Source: Tubulanus polymorphus
Taxonomy: Eukaryota; Nemertea; Palaeonemertea; Tubulaniformes; Tubulanidae
Reading direction: 5' to 3'
NCBI RefSeq assembly: GCF_964204645.1
Contig: NC_134027.1
Location: 5,692,485 to 5,756,484 of the forward strand
DNA: 64,000 nt
In this document: one piece after another, positions 28,021 through 41,500 of the stretch
How positions within the stretch are numbered: position 1 is the stretch's first letter
How the letters are laid out: every line of letters begins with the position of its first letter
Made by a program: the position numbers and the translations under genes
The notes under the pieces: model-generated
Databases searched by the model: none
What the model was told of the DNA's origin: nothing
The model's input: the letters and a program-made list of their open reading frames with translations, nothing else

Positions 28021-28470
28021 CAAGGCCGTAACTTGGTTACTTAATTATTTTTTTTTTTTGGGGGGGGGGGGGGCAGAGAAAGCCGAAGAAAGGCAGTTCT
28101 ATTGGATATCATACTATAATTAAGCGTGTCGTCACGCTACTCCTGTGTAACGGCACCTACAGTCGTCAAAATTTGGCTATACATGACTGGGAATCTGAAT
28201 CAAATGCCCTAAGGGTTTACATTTTTCAATTTAATGAAATGACATTTCGTACTTACTTTATTGACAGGGATAGCGGAATCATTTTGGGATTGGTACGACC
28301 AGAGAACATTAGTGGAACCATGGACTCGTTTTAGAGTCCATGGTGGAACTGTTTTCAAAAGATCAGAGATGTCACCAGCAAGTCATCTAGCCAAGTAACA
28401 ATGATATTTGCAAAAAGGACACTTTTCCAAAATTTCTGGGGGAGGGGGGCAACCGCTTGGTACGGCCCTG
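28021..28470. mobile_element. hAT-like non-autonomous transposon (MITE)
   Basis: The segment begins CAAGGCCGTAACTTGG and ends CCGCTTGGTACGGCCCTG, whose reverse complement is CAGGGCCGTACCAAGCGG. The two ends therefore form an imperfect terminal inverted repeat. CAGGGCCG at the tip is characteristic of many hAT transposons. The inside is non-coding and contains a T12-G14 homopolymer pair (28,048-28,073), a perfect 10-bp inverted repeat CCATGGACTC/GAGTCCATGG with a 6-nt loop at 28,320-28,345, and a G-rich block near 28,437. I could not see a clean 8-bp target site duplication at the tips, so the element is either old or has slightly different ends. No transposase remains. Confidence 0.55.
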
Positions 28471-31400
28471 CCAATGACAACTAATCATATAGAGAGAGAA
28501 TACGTACAAAGATAATGGCAAAATATCACTAAAAATCGCAAGCTAGTTAATAGTGGGAGCGGATCATAAACGTCGTATGGGTTCTAAATTGATGTTCATG
28601 ATTGTTGCCAACCTAAGAGATGAAAATGCTTGGCAAAGGTTAAGCAGCCATTCCTCAAAGTTTGAAACACGTGAATCAGCTGCAAAAAGTATATATCCAT
28701 AAAATAACGCTGACTGAGGGACCGATGATAGAATCAAAAAATAAAATCACTGATCCACCTGGCGACGAGTTTTAATAAATACTTTTGAAACAATGATCCA
28801 CATGACTCTGGAAACTATAACCATACTATAACCATGAAATTTCAAGGAACCAAATATATACATATGTCTACAATGCTCGTCGGACTTGAGCGTGCAATGT
28901 ACTATATAGGTCTGACTTTCAGCCAGAATCGATCATATAATATTAGTGCAGTAGTGAAAGTCTGGGTTCATTAGTTCACCAACTGATTAGTCTAGCTATG
29001 TGATCCTGCGTAAGTAAGCAACACTTCCGAAGGATATCGCAATGAGATATGATGACCACGATATTAAGAGTAGTCATGTCATGTCGCAAAAAGTGAGTGG
29101 TATACACAGTAAATGAGTATTTGATCAGATAACAACATGTGATGACATTAGAAATCGAAATCACAAGTAATCATTGAAACACACAAAAAGTAAACATGTA
29201 CTCTATCTAACCTTGAATTAAGAGGCACTCGAAACCACTCATCTGCGGGATTTTTATTCAGGGTTTTATTTTACCTAGGGGATTTTAGAGGAAAAAGTTA
29301 AACGCTATGACATTTTCAAACAGACATCTATCGATGCATCTAGACCAATCAATACGAGATATCGATGACAACTCTTATGTCGGTTTTGTTTTCTTCTTAT
29401 ACTTTTTTATTCCTTTTAAGCTGATCGTAAGAAAGCGATTGCGGCAACCAGACATGATCCTCTATTCATTTGTCATCGTCGTGGACAAATGGGAAAGGCA
29501 ATTTAAATTTTGATATGAGAGAGATTAATACTTGGACAAATGTGGAGCTCATATATGCTTATGCACAATATTGAATTCATTCATTCTATATACCCAATTT
29601 GCATTTTTTCAAAATCATTCCATGATAAATATACATATATATATTCAGAGTACATCGACACTTAATCATTTGTAACAACCCAATCGTTATCCATGTCGCC
29701 ATGGTATCGTCTAGTCGAGATATGATTACAATATTATTGTCTACAATGTTGAAAAACTAAACTTTAAAAATACTACCTTGAAAAAAAATATATACAATGA
29801 AATGATACGCGTTGATAGTAAACATTCGAGTCCGCGGGTTCATCCGTCTTTTAGTCTCCACGATCAGCTGCGGCGATGAATCTGTTGTTTTGTTTTAACT
29901 GAACTTTTAAAAAAACTTATTAAAAGGGCTTTCTTGTAAAAACGTACGATTATGATAATTAAGCCGATAGTATGTTTGGGTGCGGATTTCAGTGTTTGAC
30001 ATCTCGGTGAACTGTTTGTTACCATACAACATGAAATGTGTTGTGTCTATGTGGTGTTGTTGTTGTTGTTCAATGGTCGGTCGTATCCCAGACAAAAGAT
30101 GTTTACGCGGATGTTGCGGGTAAACAATACGTTGCGTATGCGCTTGGTAAATGGATAATTGGGGTTACTGAACTCGATATTGATCAAATCTCACAATTAT
30201 TATTATATCCATGTTACAGAAGCTTTTCAGGTTAGGTTTAGATTAATTTTCGGAGACTTGGTTGGATATTAGAATATTCATAGTAGTATGTTTATGACAC
30301 TGTTATGGGGCTCACGAAATACACTAACGCAAGTTATGTAACACCCCGGCTCGTTTCAATATTTTGATATATAATACACATAGTTTATTTAGATTATTTT
30401 CACATATAATATAAATCAAGGCCCTTATAATGAATCACGTGGTGCCTATGTATTGTTTCAGTATTTTGGCCACCCTTGTAACGGATCACAAGGTGTGAGT
30501 AATGTCACTTGGCAATGTGTCACGAAATAATGTTAGTGTTGTTCAATGGAGATTATGTTAGCGAACTGTTAATTTCATGTCAAATATTTAAACGGATATA
30601 CATCTGAACTATAGCCAAAAAATTGTTTACAAGTCGCTGTGGATTTCGGTGATTCATTTCAAACACGCGCGTGCCAAATATTCCGAACATTCCGGGACTT
30701 CGACGAGACCGGTCCCGGTAAAAACCCAAACAGCCTTTCATCTGAAAATATGTACAGTAAACATAATTACTCATTCGTTATTGCGCAGTGAACATTGTTA
30801 TTGTCAACGGACATTGTCCCACAAACATCTTCAACATGCGTAAGGAAGGAAAATCTGTGTTACTCGCGGTAATTAACAGATTAACAGTATAGTCTCGTAT
30901 CATATCCAGGCCAGCAGTACTCGCGTTAATTACCTCCGCTGATTTCACTTTCAACCAAACTCGCTCAATCGACCTCAAATTATTTAGTGAAGAGCGGAAA
31001 TTACAATCGCTTTGGTGATAAATTTCTTAGAATTTTCATCAGGAAAATGCTTTCCTATAGATAATATTTTCGCGATGATTAGTTTCTTGTCACCTTTGAA
31101 GCCAGTTAACTGAGAGTAATAAGTCAATATTCCAGTCAATATGTAGCCTACATCAAATCATTGATTTTCGATCAAACCACCTAAAATGGCTAACAACTAG
31201 GGGTCGTGTAAACAGATTATAGATATTTCTTAAATTCACTAAGAAAAAGCCACTTAACAAAGGATGAACTACGCGATGCGATGAAAGCGTGAAACTGAGT
31301 CAACGTGACGGCAACCAGAGGATCGAAGATCTTCACCATCATCGTCCTTGCCAAATCTGTAATATTGTCACGCGTCGCTAGGTGTGAATAAGAAAAGGAC

Positions 31401-33100
31401 CACGTGAAACGGTGACCGAAAGGTGAACCTAAATCGAATCACACTTTGTTTTAAACATTTCTTCACAGGTTTACTTTCCTGTTGCTGTATTACTAATTAC
31501 ATACGTATAAGCTCCATTTTAGACATACAATATACGTAGAAATAGTGTAAAGAAGCAACTTCTGATTTACTATCTTCGGATAAATGAATGCTTTTGGAAG
31601 ATGATGTCGCCCACGCCTCAATGTTGCCCTTTACCGATCCCGGCAATGTTCCGTCTAGACAGTGTTTTTAAACACATCTTTTCTGGGCTTTGATGTAAAC
31701 AGATAAAATGAGCAACGCGTTTTACGGGTTCCACGCGCTACCGCGTGACAAAATATATCCTCGGACAGATTGGGTAATTCGAATTACCGACAGATTGACC
31801 ATTCTTATATCAATGATACATTCCGCAAATAGTTTTTTGAGGCCGTGTGTATTTGATCAGGGCGAATAACCACAGAAGGAGGATGCCACCTTTGAAATGA
31901 GAGCGAGAGAGCTGATCCAAAGGATTGTTCTTAACTTCAGAAATATCCACAAGAGTTGTTGACTAACATCGAAGTCAAAGCATACCAATGATTCAACTAA
32001 TGAGTCTTGGGCGAGGTGGGGGTTGTTTCTTTTGGGAAAACCTATCTTCGGTTGATACGAACAGCTCTGAAATGTTGAACGAAAGCCTTCTCAATCCCCA
32101 AGTGAACTAAAACAGCTGGTTTGTTCATGTTGGCAGGTGTCGAAGTCACAATGACTATCATTTTACGTGTATGAATTATGTGCACGCCCCAACAAGTAGT
32201 AGTAACAGTACTTCAGGGGATGTTATCTCGTCATGCACTTAAACGTACGTGTCATGATCACAACCATATCATATCCGACCTTCGAACAACCATTTCAATA
32301 TTATGAGGGCAGTTTAACTCACTGTGGATTCAGACAGGACTGTACTATTTTTGGCATATCATCTTTAAATTTTCATATTTTAAAATGTGATAACAACCAA
32401 TTTAATACAAAACTGTTGTCAGCATGAACACGTAGATTTCACCTCCAGAAAGTACATTTTTTAAGTACATTTTGTGGACCATGTAAGTTACAAAGCGCAC
32501 GGACTTTCGAAATATTATATCCGTGGCAACACGTTTATTTATATTCGAAATACAAATTCGACATTCCATCCACGAGTATCACATGAAGCTTGATATCAAA
32601 TCATTTAGAACTTTATATGTATGCAGTACACGATGTACTTTGCTGAAATTCAGCCTCCCCCTGCTCACATACGACGATAAAACAATAACCTTTTTGAGAT
32701 ATGTGTATGAAAAATTGTTTTACTGTTGAGTCCAGATGGAGATAAACCTGGACGTTATACGTATAGAATCTGGTAACAGGTAAAAATCCCTGTGCTAAAA
32801 TATTTCAAAAATTTAAAATGCTCCGTTGTGTTGGCCACAATAATCAGTGACTATTAACAAGTTTCATTCAAGCAACGTACATCAATAAATGTCATTATCG
32901 TAGTTTTGAAAATCTCCATGAAGAGATGTAGTTGAGTAATATATACTTATGCATTCCTAAATATTGTAATGAGAAACATTGTCTCGTCTTTTTCTATGCA
33001 AGTTTATACTCTAGTTTGATAGAAAATATAATTTCGGGTTTTTTTACCAGGAGGGATTTTTGCCTAGGAAATATTTACCAGGGGATTTTAACCCGGGTAA
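28471..33100. other. No gene seen; simple repeats
   Basis: Non-coding. Contains a short (GTT)n tract around 30,051-30,071. A GGGATTTTTA-type G/T-rich phrase at about 29,248-29,290 resembles phrases around 33,040-33,240. Open frames are short. Confidence 0.5.
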
Positions 33101-33202
33101 CGAGAGAAATCCCACAATGATTCAGTCAAAGATGAAAAATTCTTGGATTGAAGAGATTTATTTTGAGCAACGTTTCGGCTAAACACTACTAACCATCATC
33201 AG
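33101..33202 (-). mobile_element. Penelope/hammerhead-like repeat remnant
   Basis: On the minus strand the unit begins CTGATGATGG, continues TTAGTAGTGTTTAGCC, then GAAACGTTGCTCAAAATAAA. It ends in a tail that, read on the plus strand, runs GAGAAATCCCACAATGATTC AGTCAAAGATG with a TTCTTG after it. The same tail and core occur twice, head to head, at 60,114-60,299. CTGATGA plus GAAA separated by a short stem (GGTTA/TAGCC) has the layout of a hammerhead ribozyme core, a motif known in the terminal repeats of Penelope-like retroelements and retrozymes. One extra U before stem II departs from the consensus, so activity is doubtful. No reverse transcriptase sequence is present. Confidence 0.45.
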
Positions 33203-36200
33203 GCGGGTATTTTCACCTTGTGGATTTTTACCGGGGGGAGGGGGGATTATTACTTACATTCACAAAGTCGTCCATGGTCTAAATTGCCCTTGGACTCACG
33301 CCTGTATGGTCCATTAATTCATCTCGAAGGCAGTGTTCATTATTTACGCGGATGAAGCCATGGCGTACTCTTGTGATGTTATGTAATGTGACAATGGACA
33401 ATATCCTTATTTAACAGTGACCTTTTGACCCATGAATATAAGTATTTGACCATGGACTCTAAAACGTTTTAGGTTCCATGATTAGAGTTAGAAAATTTTA
33501 GCACTCTGGTCACAGACAATTAAAGCTCTATGTCTCTGGCATATTGTTTTGTTATATCGTCTGATCCATTCAGGTATAGAACTTTTAGGTTACATAAGTC
33601 ACTGTGTCCCTCCTTGGAGTAATCATTTGACAATGCTCCAATGTCCCTTTTAGGTGATGACGCGGCTACATTCAGTGAATCTTCGGTTCATTGGTCTCTT
33701 GGCCACATTAACATAACTCTGTTGCATCCAATTCTTATTTCAAGTTTTGTTTTTCACCTGATGTCGTTTGGCGATATTTTTCATTCAAACACCATCTGTC
33801 GTCAATAATAATAATGACTCCAAGGCGTCATCGTCGGGTCACTTGGTCACCGATTGTCATTTGGCCCACAGACCAATTTCCTCACTATTTGGGCAAATCA
33901 ATTAGGCAAACTCAATCACGGCTCTGTGTGATTGAATCTAAAAATGCGAAAACCTTGGTCTGGTTTGGCGACATCAAAGTTAAAGTTTTGAAAAATCATC
34001 AGGAAAAGGTCGATAACGATATGAGACGCTGGTGAAGGTTTGCCCGTTTTAGAAGCGGGGATATCAAAATCAAGTTATAGCGATGAAACGAACCCTCGTA
34101 AAAAAGACAACACATGAATGAAGAATATTGTGATTTTTTTATTATTAGTACAACGTTCCAGAAAAAAATGAATGAATGAGCGGAAGAATGAATGAATAAA
34201 TGCTATAACTCAATGAAAATGACCGGAAGCTGCCCATAGTGTAGTTACAAGTTATTTCAACTCATTTTTTGTAAAGTTGACCGGGTGACTGGTCAGTAGG
34301 GCAGACTATAGGCAGTATGGAAAGAATAGGAAAAGCGTAATACATCTGAATACAACTGCGTGAACGGCCAAACGTTTGACCTCTGACCACCTTCTGCGAT
34401 AGAAAATCAAGAAAGGAAATTACAGTGTAAGCGTAGCGGCTTTCAGCTCGAGTATCATCGATACAGCCTAATCGTGGAAAAATGAATTTTCCTCAGGTGA
34501 TCGGGTCACGATTCGTTTCATTGAGGTTTCATTATGAATGACCCAGGGCACCTCTGGCTATGAGGAAATAGGTGAAGAGGACATGGGTTGACGAGACGTC
34601 CTGAGAAACTAGATGAACTTCCTGAATGTGTAAGCCAGAAATAATACGATACAAAGAGCGTAAAATAACCGCATTATCCATCTTGTAATTGCCTGAATCG
34701 ACGTGCTTCGAAGAAAAAATGCTCTATTGTTCAAGCGCATGTAGAAATGAATTCCAAAACACACGTTCCATTGAACTATCGATTTGTCTTGACCTTTGAC
34801 TTGACCCCGGTATCGTTATCTTACAACGTTATTTTTAGCCGTCACCTGAACTGCTAACCCCGTGATCTGGAATTTACAAATTCCAGTACTTCAAGCTTTC
34901 AAAAATACATCTGGATGCCACCACCACTCCTCGCAACGCAAACATAGCGAGCCCAACAATACCAACAGCCCACCATGAATAAACATTGATAGCCAAATGA
35001 AATGTACCTTTCAATCTGGTATAGGGATTACAAAAATATCTTGCTTTCACGCAAATGCGCTTTCATTTCATTGAACAATCTTACGATGGGTATAGCGAGT
35101 GAAAGCAGGACCTGGACTCCTGGGCACCTGGGCTGATATCTGAAAGCTAATCTGGAACGATTAGTATGGTTTTGAAGTTTCAAGCTAAATCCAGTGATTT
35201 GCAGTGATTTAGTTACGATGGATCATTAGCCCGATTATAACGCAACCCCCCCCCCCCCAAAAAAAAATAGTTAGCTAGCAACCACGATTTCATCGTGATG
35301 AGAACGTGATTGACCCAAAAGACAATGGTTAACAGTGTAAGCAATCTAATGTGGCACGTGTTTGGGTTCTTAGAGTTCGAAATCCAAGTCCAGAAAGTTC
35401 AAATATCATGCAGTAAAAACATTATATTATATATCATTACATTTCACATGAGTCAAATCAAAAAAAATATTCGAGATTATCATATTGCAGCTGTGCATCT
35501 GGATCGGATTACACGTGTTGAGTTCGATGCTCAATAATCAGTATTCCCTAAACGTATCCCTTTGGCGGATAATACGGTTTTCAAAATTCCATGTTGCATT
35601 AACAAGACCAGTAAACCTCCTCGATACCGTCCTCCAATATCCCATATACCACCACCTCCGCTACACCGATGTGGTACTGGGGGTTGACTACCAAACCATA
35701 TAGTTACTTCAAAGAAAAAAAACGTTGTGCAGTTTACGAAAATCTAATCGTTGGTAACTCGTGAAACTTGACATGAGGAATAGTTTGTCTATACGAGATG
35801 ATAGTTTTAATTTGGTACCGTGTCCATATTTCAACCAAATTTAGTTCCCGAAGTTTCCAGTACATCCCAGTACTTGTCAGCATGGCTTGCGCGGGCAGAT
35901 TTTGTCGGATCGAGTAAATTCAACTAGTAATTAGTGCCCGGTGAGAATGTTTAAGACACGAATGAATGTTTATTGCAATCATTGCAGTGGCATGTCAGAA
36001 AGAGGGACGTACAGTCCAGAAACGGCAATGTTCATCCTTCGCTTGGCTCCACCCAAGATTCCATAAGTTTCGAACCCATTGACAATGTTTATTCTGGTAG
36101 TATCTTTCTAAAGCACGGACTCTGATCAAACCAGTCTGAATGCTTAGAAACTCAATTCCATTCACAATATATGGATGAACGGTACATCTTCGTCTCCGTC

Positions 36201-36404
36201 CTCCGGAATGTATGGATAGTGATGGATTGATGGGAATTCACCACAAGAACTTATTTGACCCAGACAGGGAGCTGTTTAATGTGTAGGTTAGGCCGAACAA
36301 ACAATCATATGCGTGTAAATATAAAAAGGAAATGATGGCCTCTTCGATACCGGTTCCTAACAATAAGCGAAGGCGAGATGACACAGGAGAGGCAGGCTAG
36401 ACGA
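33203..36404. other. No gene seen; C13-A9 homopolymer pair
   Basis: Includes C13 followed by A9 at 35,246-35,267. Its reverse complement (T9-G13) and nearby GGTTGCTAGC resemble the T-G block of the 28 kb element, suggesting another degraded relative in the opposite orientation. A palindrome-like sequence around 33,451-33,480 shares CCATGGACTC with the same element. No exon recognised. Confidence 0.5.
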
Positions 36405-36646
36405 GGTGCGGGCGCGGACGGGTGTGGGGTTTGATTCTACGAAGTCGGCATAGAAGCGAGTTTGGGTTTTCACCGCAGTTTTTGGGCAGCCTCTTTCTAT
36501 CAATAGGAGACATTCTTGTCCTCTTCACACTTGCCGACATTGTATCTTTTATAAGAGATGGGATCCTTATCCTCGCATTAGCGTGGGCAGCAAGCGGGGC
36601 TTGGACAAAAATTTAAAAAAGGCGTCCACACCCGTCCACCAGCACC
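36405..36646. mobile_element. Short GC-ended inverted-repeat element (MITE-like)
   Basis: The left end at 36,405-36,427 reads GGTGCGGGCGCGGACGGGTG TGG. The right end at 36,626-36,646 has the reverse complement GGTGCTGGTGGACGGGTGTGG. The arms share GGTGC and GGACGGGTGTGG with a 2-nt length difference, enclosing about 200 bp. The interior has an open frame of 64 codons that looks accidental. No target duplication was obvious. The GC-rich ends stand out from the AT-rich surroundings. Family unknown. Confidence 0.55.
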
Positions 36647-37821
36647 CGATGTTTCGTCGATTTATCCACCGGCCCCAACCCCGCATCCCCCTCGTTGAAA
36701 ACCAGCCTTCAAAGTAGGAAGACAGTCATGTATGTCTTTGAATACGACTACTAAATATATATCCAGCAGTGTTATACATAGCATTGGGGTAAAAGCCAAA
36801 ATTCAAGTTATCAAAATGCGATTCAAGAAGCGGCCCTTTTGTTGTTCCCTGTCACAGTTTGACCTGGATCGCCCTTGAAATAGCTCTTTGCTACTGATAA
36901 TAAACGATTACAGTAATTTTACTTCCCTCGTGGAATGCTAGTACGCATTAACGAGATCCATTGATAAAACTAAATTGGCGGTCTGTATAAATGAACTTTA
37001 CACTAAACCCGCAGTTCTCGTGGTCTGTGGTGCTATTTTCTAAATCTGCGGCTAATCAGGTATAGGCGAAATATATGAGTTATGGGCATTATCGACGAAA
37101 TTATCATTCCTTTGTTATTTCCATCGTACGTATAGTACGTATGTATGTATGTCTAAAAATATCCAGAAATATTCAAGAAAATGTTAAGAGATTTATGTTT
37201 GACTTGTGTATTGCTTATAGTTATGGGGATAGATGTAGAACAGACTGGTTGTTTATTAGGTATCAGAGATGAATGTTTATTGTCTATCATACAAAAATGA
37301 TGCATTAGGTGGGCAAAAGAAATGCAGAAGGAATAAAAAATCGTATGATATATAGTTTTTTTTTTCCTTTTGTGTTTAGAGGAAAACGTTCTAATGTAAG
37401 GCAAATATCCTTGCTGAAAAGGAAAATGGTCTGACGAAATATCTAGTTCGATAAGTCAGCAACAGCATTTAGGACTTGAACTGACATGATGCAAAGCATT
37501 GCACCTCTTGTTTGTGCCAGTCGACATGTGGCCTGGGTATCCAGGTGTGCACAAAATGTTTTGCGCTCAATTACCGCTATCTTGACCACTATTACGTAAG
37601 TAACATCACACCAGAGATCTTCTGTTATCACAGGAAGTAAAGGATGGCACGTCAGTTACATATGCCACGTGTCAAGTGCCTGTCTGAAGAGTCCCCTTTT
37701 AAAACGTACACGAGCTGGACAGCATTCACGGTGTTGAAGCTATAAATGAGCCACTGACTTCTCAGCTACAACAATAAACAAAATACCTATTGTATATCAA
37801 AAGTTGCATAAATAATGAGGT
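36647..37821. other. No gene seen
   Basis: AT-rich non-coding DNA with a small GTATGTAT-type repeat around 37,128-37,152. No supported feature. Confidence 0.5.
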
Positions 37822-37904
37822 GGAAATAATGGGATGAAAATCGCAGAGATACAAAAGCGATATATATGTTTTTGTATTTCTGCTATTTTCATCCCATTAT
37901 TTCC
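37822..37904. repeat. Near-perfect 35-bp-arm hairpin
   Basis: Arm 37,822-37,856 and arm 37,870-37,904 are inverted copies matching at 33 of 35 positions, separated by a 13-nt loop (GCGATATATATGT). Each arm contains AATAATGGGATGAAAAT or its complement. The size, about 83 nt, is that of an animal pre-miRNA, but the nearly perfect long stem is more typical of a foldback transposon remnant or a local inverted duplication. Either strand could be transcribed. Confidence 0.85.
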
Positions 37905-37925
37905 GTAAGTCATGCTTATGCTGCA

Positions 37926-37964
37926 CAGGGGTGATTATACATGTGGTAGGTATAATTATCCCTG
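37926..37964. repeat. Second, smaller hairpin beside the first
   Basis: CAGGGGTGATTATAC at 37,926-37,940 and GTATAATTATCCCTG at 37,950-37,964 are inverted copies (13 of 15 pairs) with a 9-nt spacer. It lies 21 bp after the larger hairpin. Confidence 0.8.
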
Positions 37965-38570
<606 letters not shown>

Positions 38571-41500
38571 TTTAACCTTTAAATGACAGCAGGACGATAC
38601 CCGTAATTTGGGAGAAAATACAATCAATATCCGTCCATTCTCATTGATGACCATAGCGACAGATTGGAGATTGTACACGATGACCACATGGCACCAGGTC
38701 AATACACTACAATTATGGGTCTACAATTATATGGCCAGACCACGCCCTGATTCTGTTTCGTGAATGACATCGTAGTAGTCCCCCAGAGTGTTCCATACAG
38801 CCGTATATACAATCACTGACCATATGACTCCACAGTAAAATGCCCAAGTCAAAATATCATAAATTGGTTGACCTATTATCGACCACCAACTATACGTCTA
38901 GTCAGTTTCGAGAACGCAATAGTTTATAGAACCCATTAGCTAATGGAAAAGTCTAGCCTAGCATGGACTGCGTGGGTACCCATGGCCCGCGTTTACGGCA
39001 TCAATGAGTACAGCTAGTGCTAAAAATCCTCAACAATGCGCTGTTTTTGCGTGATGTTGCCATAAATGCGAATGGGCAAATTCTGCCTATTACAATTATT
39101 ACACAAGATTTAATTCCCAGGAAGAGTGAATTTCTCGGTGAAGCAGAGTGGATGGTATAAAAAACCAGAAAGCTATGCCAGACAGAATGAACAGTAAGGA
39201 ATTCGACTATGAATACGCTGTACGATTAAAAATCTCCCCCAGACTCTCTAGAACGAGGCACTTGAAATGGTGTATTGCTTGGAATAGCCATTTTGACATG
39301 CGATTTGGTTCAACCGTAGACAGACGATACAAAAGCCGCATGTACGTAAGCTGATGAAATCGTAATAATTCAGCAGGGGAAAAGCATTTCATCTCAAATG
39401 TGCGTAGATTTCTCTGTATGACCTATGGCTGGTTTAGTATGTCTATAGTATGTAGGTTGTCTGCAGCTTCTCGTTCAAATGATCACCACACAAACAATGA
39501 TTCTCTATACCTGAACCAAAAAAGTACACAAAGGGCTCATTGACACATTTCTGACATAATGGTGGCATTTTCATTCACCAAAGGGTACCACAAACATCGT
39601 GATAATTGCAGTGGCACACTTTTCATGAAAAGCCAACACAGTTTCCCAAATGAAGGAGTGTTTGGTGTCTGGTTCTATGTATACTACAGACATAGGAATT
39701 TATTACTTGACTTTAAGTCCCAGACCATTTCCTAGAAAACTCTTAAATATTCGTCACAGACAAAATTACGTGGTCGTGGCCTTGAGAGGAAATATAATAC
39801 GCATCATCTCGGCGAGTAGCATGGCGATAATTACATAGCTGGATTATTATCTCTCTCGTCACTTTTCTTGCTTTTGGTCATTTTCATTTTCTAGTCTCTT
39901 CATCTGAAATCAAAGATAGTCCACGAACCTGCGAAGTATTTGCAGCGTGAACCTGGTACTATACGTGTAAAAATGACGGTTTTAGCCTCGATTGGCTGAT
40001 ACGCTGCCGACTAGACTGTTATTAGCGTTATTGCGTATGCCAGAAACGTACTTTCCGTGGAGGCGGGAAAGTAAGTGAATCGATGAGGCAAGGTGAAGGC
40101 AACACTACAGACGGATGATTGTATGATTGTAGACACAGCAAAAATCTATTCACCGAAGAAATTGCTGATTTCGGGAAGTGAGCAAGCACCCTACTCACTG
40201 AACTTGAAGAGTCTCCTGGCACAGCCTTTTGGCGAGACGAAATATCAACTTGTTGCAATCGTTTTTTTTTTCTAAATTATTTTCGCACCTATCGCGCGAT
40301 ATGCTACGTACGTTGTTGCACTGTGTATTTAGATTACATCTATAACGCATCAATGAGCCCGTATCTAATTGTCAAAGATCATTCAAAATCATTGCAGACA
40401 AAACTTCCTAAATTTATGATGATAAATTTTCAATCCGGGTTATAGAGACACGAAAATATTACGTGGAAAATCGGCTCCATAATGTATAACCTTGTTGATA
40501 TCTGTCTGGCGAACCACAATAGTGATGATAAACACAAGTATCAAACTTCATCGTTGCGAATCTAGATTTCAGACTGTATCATACACATGATTATTGTATA
40601 CGTACGTGGTAATTGTGGTCTGATATCGGGTGTGAATAAAACTCTGATGATCTCAATTTATGTATGTTAATATATTTATGAATAATTTGAAAATGATTGC
40701 CTAACGTCATTTACACGATCGTTGTATAAGCTTAACCCCTATTGGAAATGTCAAATTAGCACCAAAAGCCGCCTCCTTTCGATAGCGATCTAACGTCAAA
40801 TTGCCTGCCGAACCCAGACACGAACTCAAGGTCACAGCATTAAATGGGCCTTATGGTTCTCTAGACTCAGCGTCATGCATAATTCAACTGCGAAATATCT
40901 AACGCATCTCATCGGTCTGCTGTCAGCTGTCGTGGGACGCATATCAATTCTTGGTCATCGCTATCTAAGAGATACAACTTTCATGTCACTTGCAATTACT
41001 CTTAATTAAAAAAGCCAAGGACACACTTAGTGTATAACTATCGCCGCTTGATGCCATATCATCATCACGCACTCATTGGAGAAACGCTCTCTCTTTCTAC
41101 TCAAATGTCTTGATATCAACTGATTCTGCTAATGTATTACAGTTATAACTCTGGCCTTATATGACTTATATGACTGACCTTCATTAAACTCCATTTAAAT
41201 GGTCGAAAAGAAATTTTGCGTTAGAACAAAACATCATTGTTTGAAAGTCTAAAAGGGATCGTTGCGAGCATGGCGGAATCGGCATGATATATCAAAATTT
41301 ACCATGTCGGGACTAAAACCACGGTCATTTATCGGTAAAGTCTCGAAACTAAATATAACATTCGAAATCCGAACCTAGACTGGTTCTGATGGCTGCTCTT
41401 GTGCAGGGCGATATAATTTTCATTATTGTATATTGATGTGGATAATGTTACGTCCGTTGACTCAGATTATGATGAAATGAATCATTTAGAAGAATCATTG

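Noticed and set aside
36422-36616. 64-codon hydrophobic frame inside the GC-ended element
   Set aside because: Too short, no family match, starts at GTG; more likely an accident of the element's interior.
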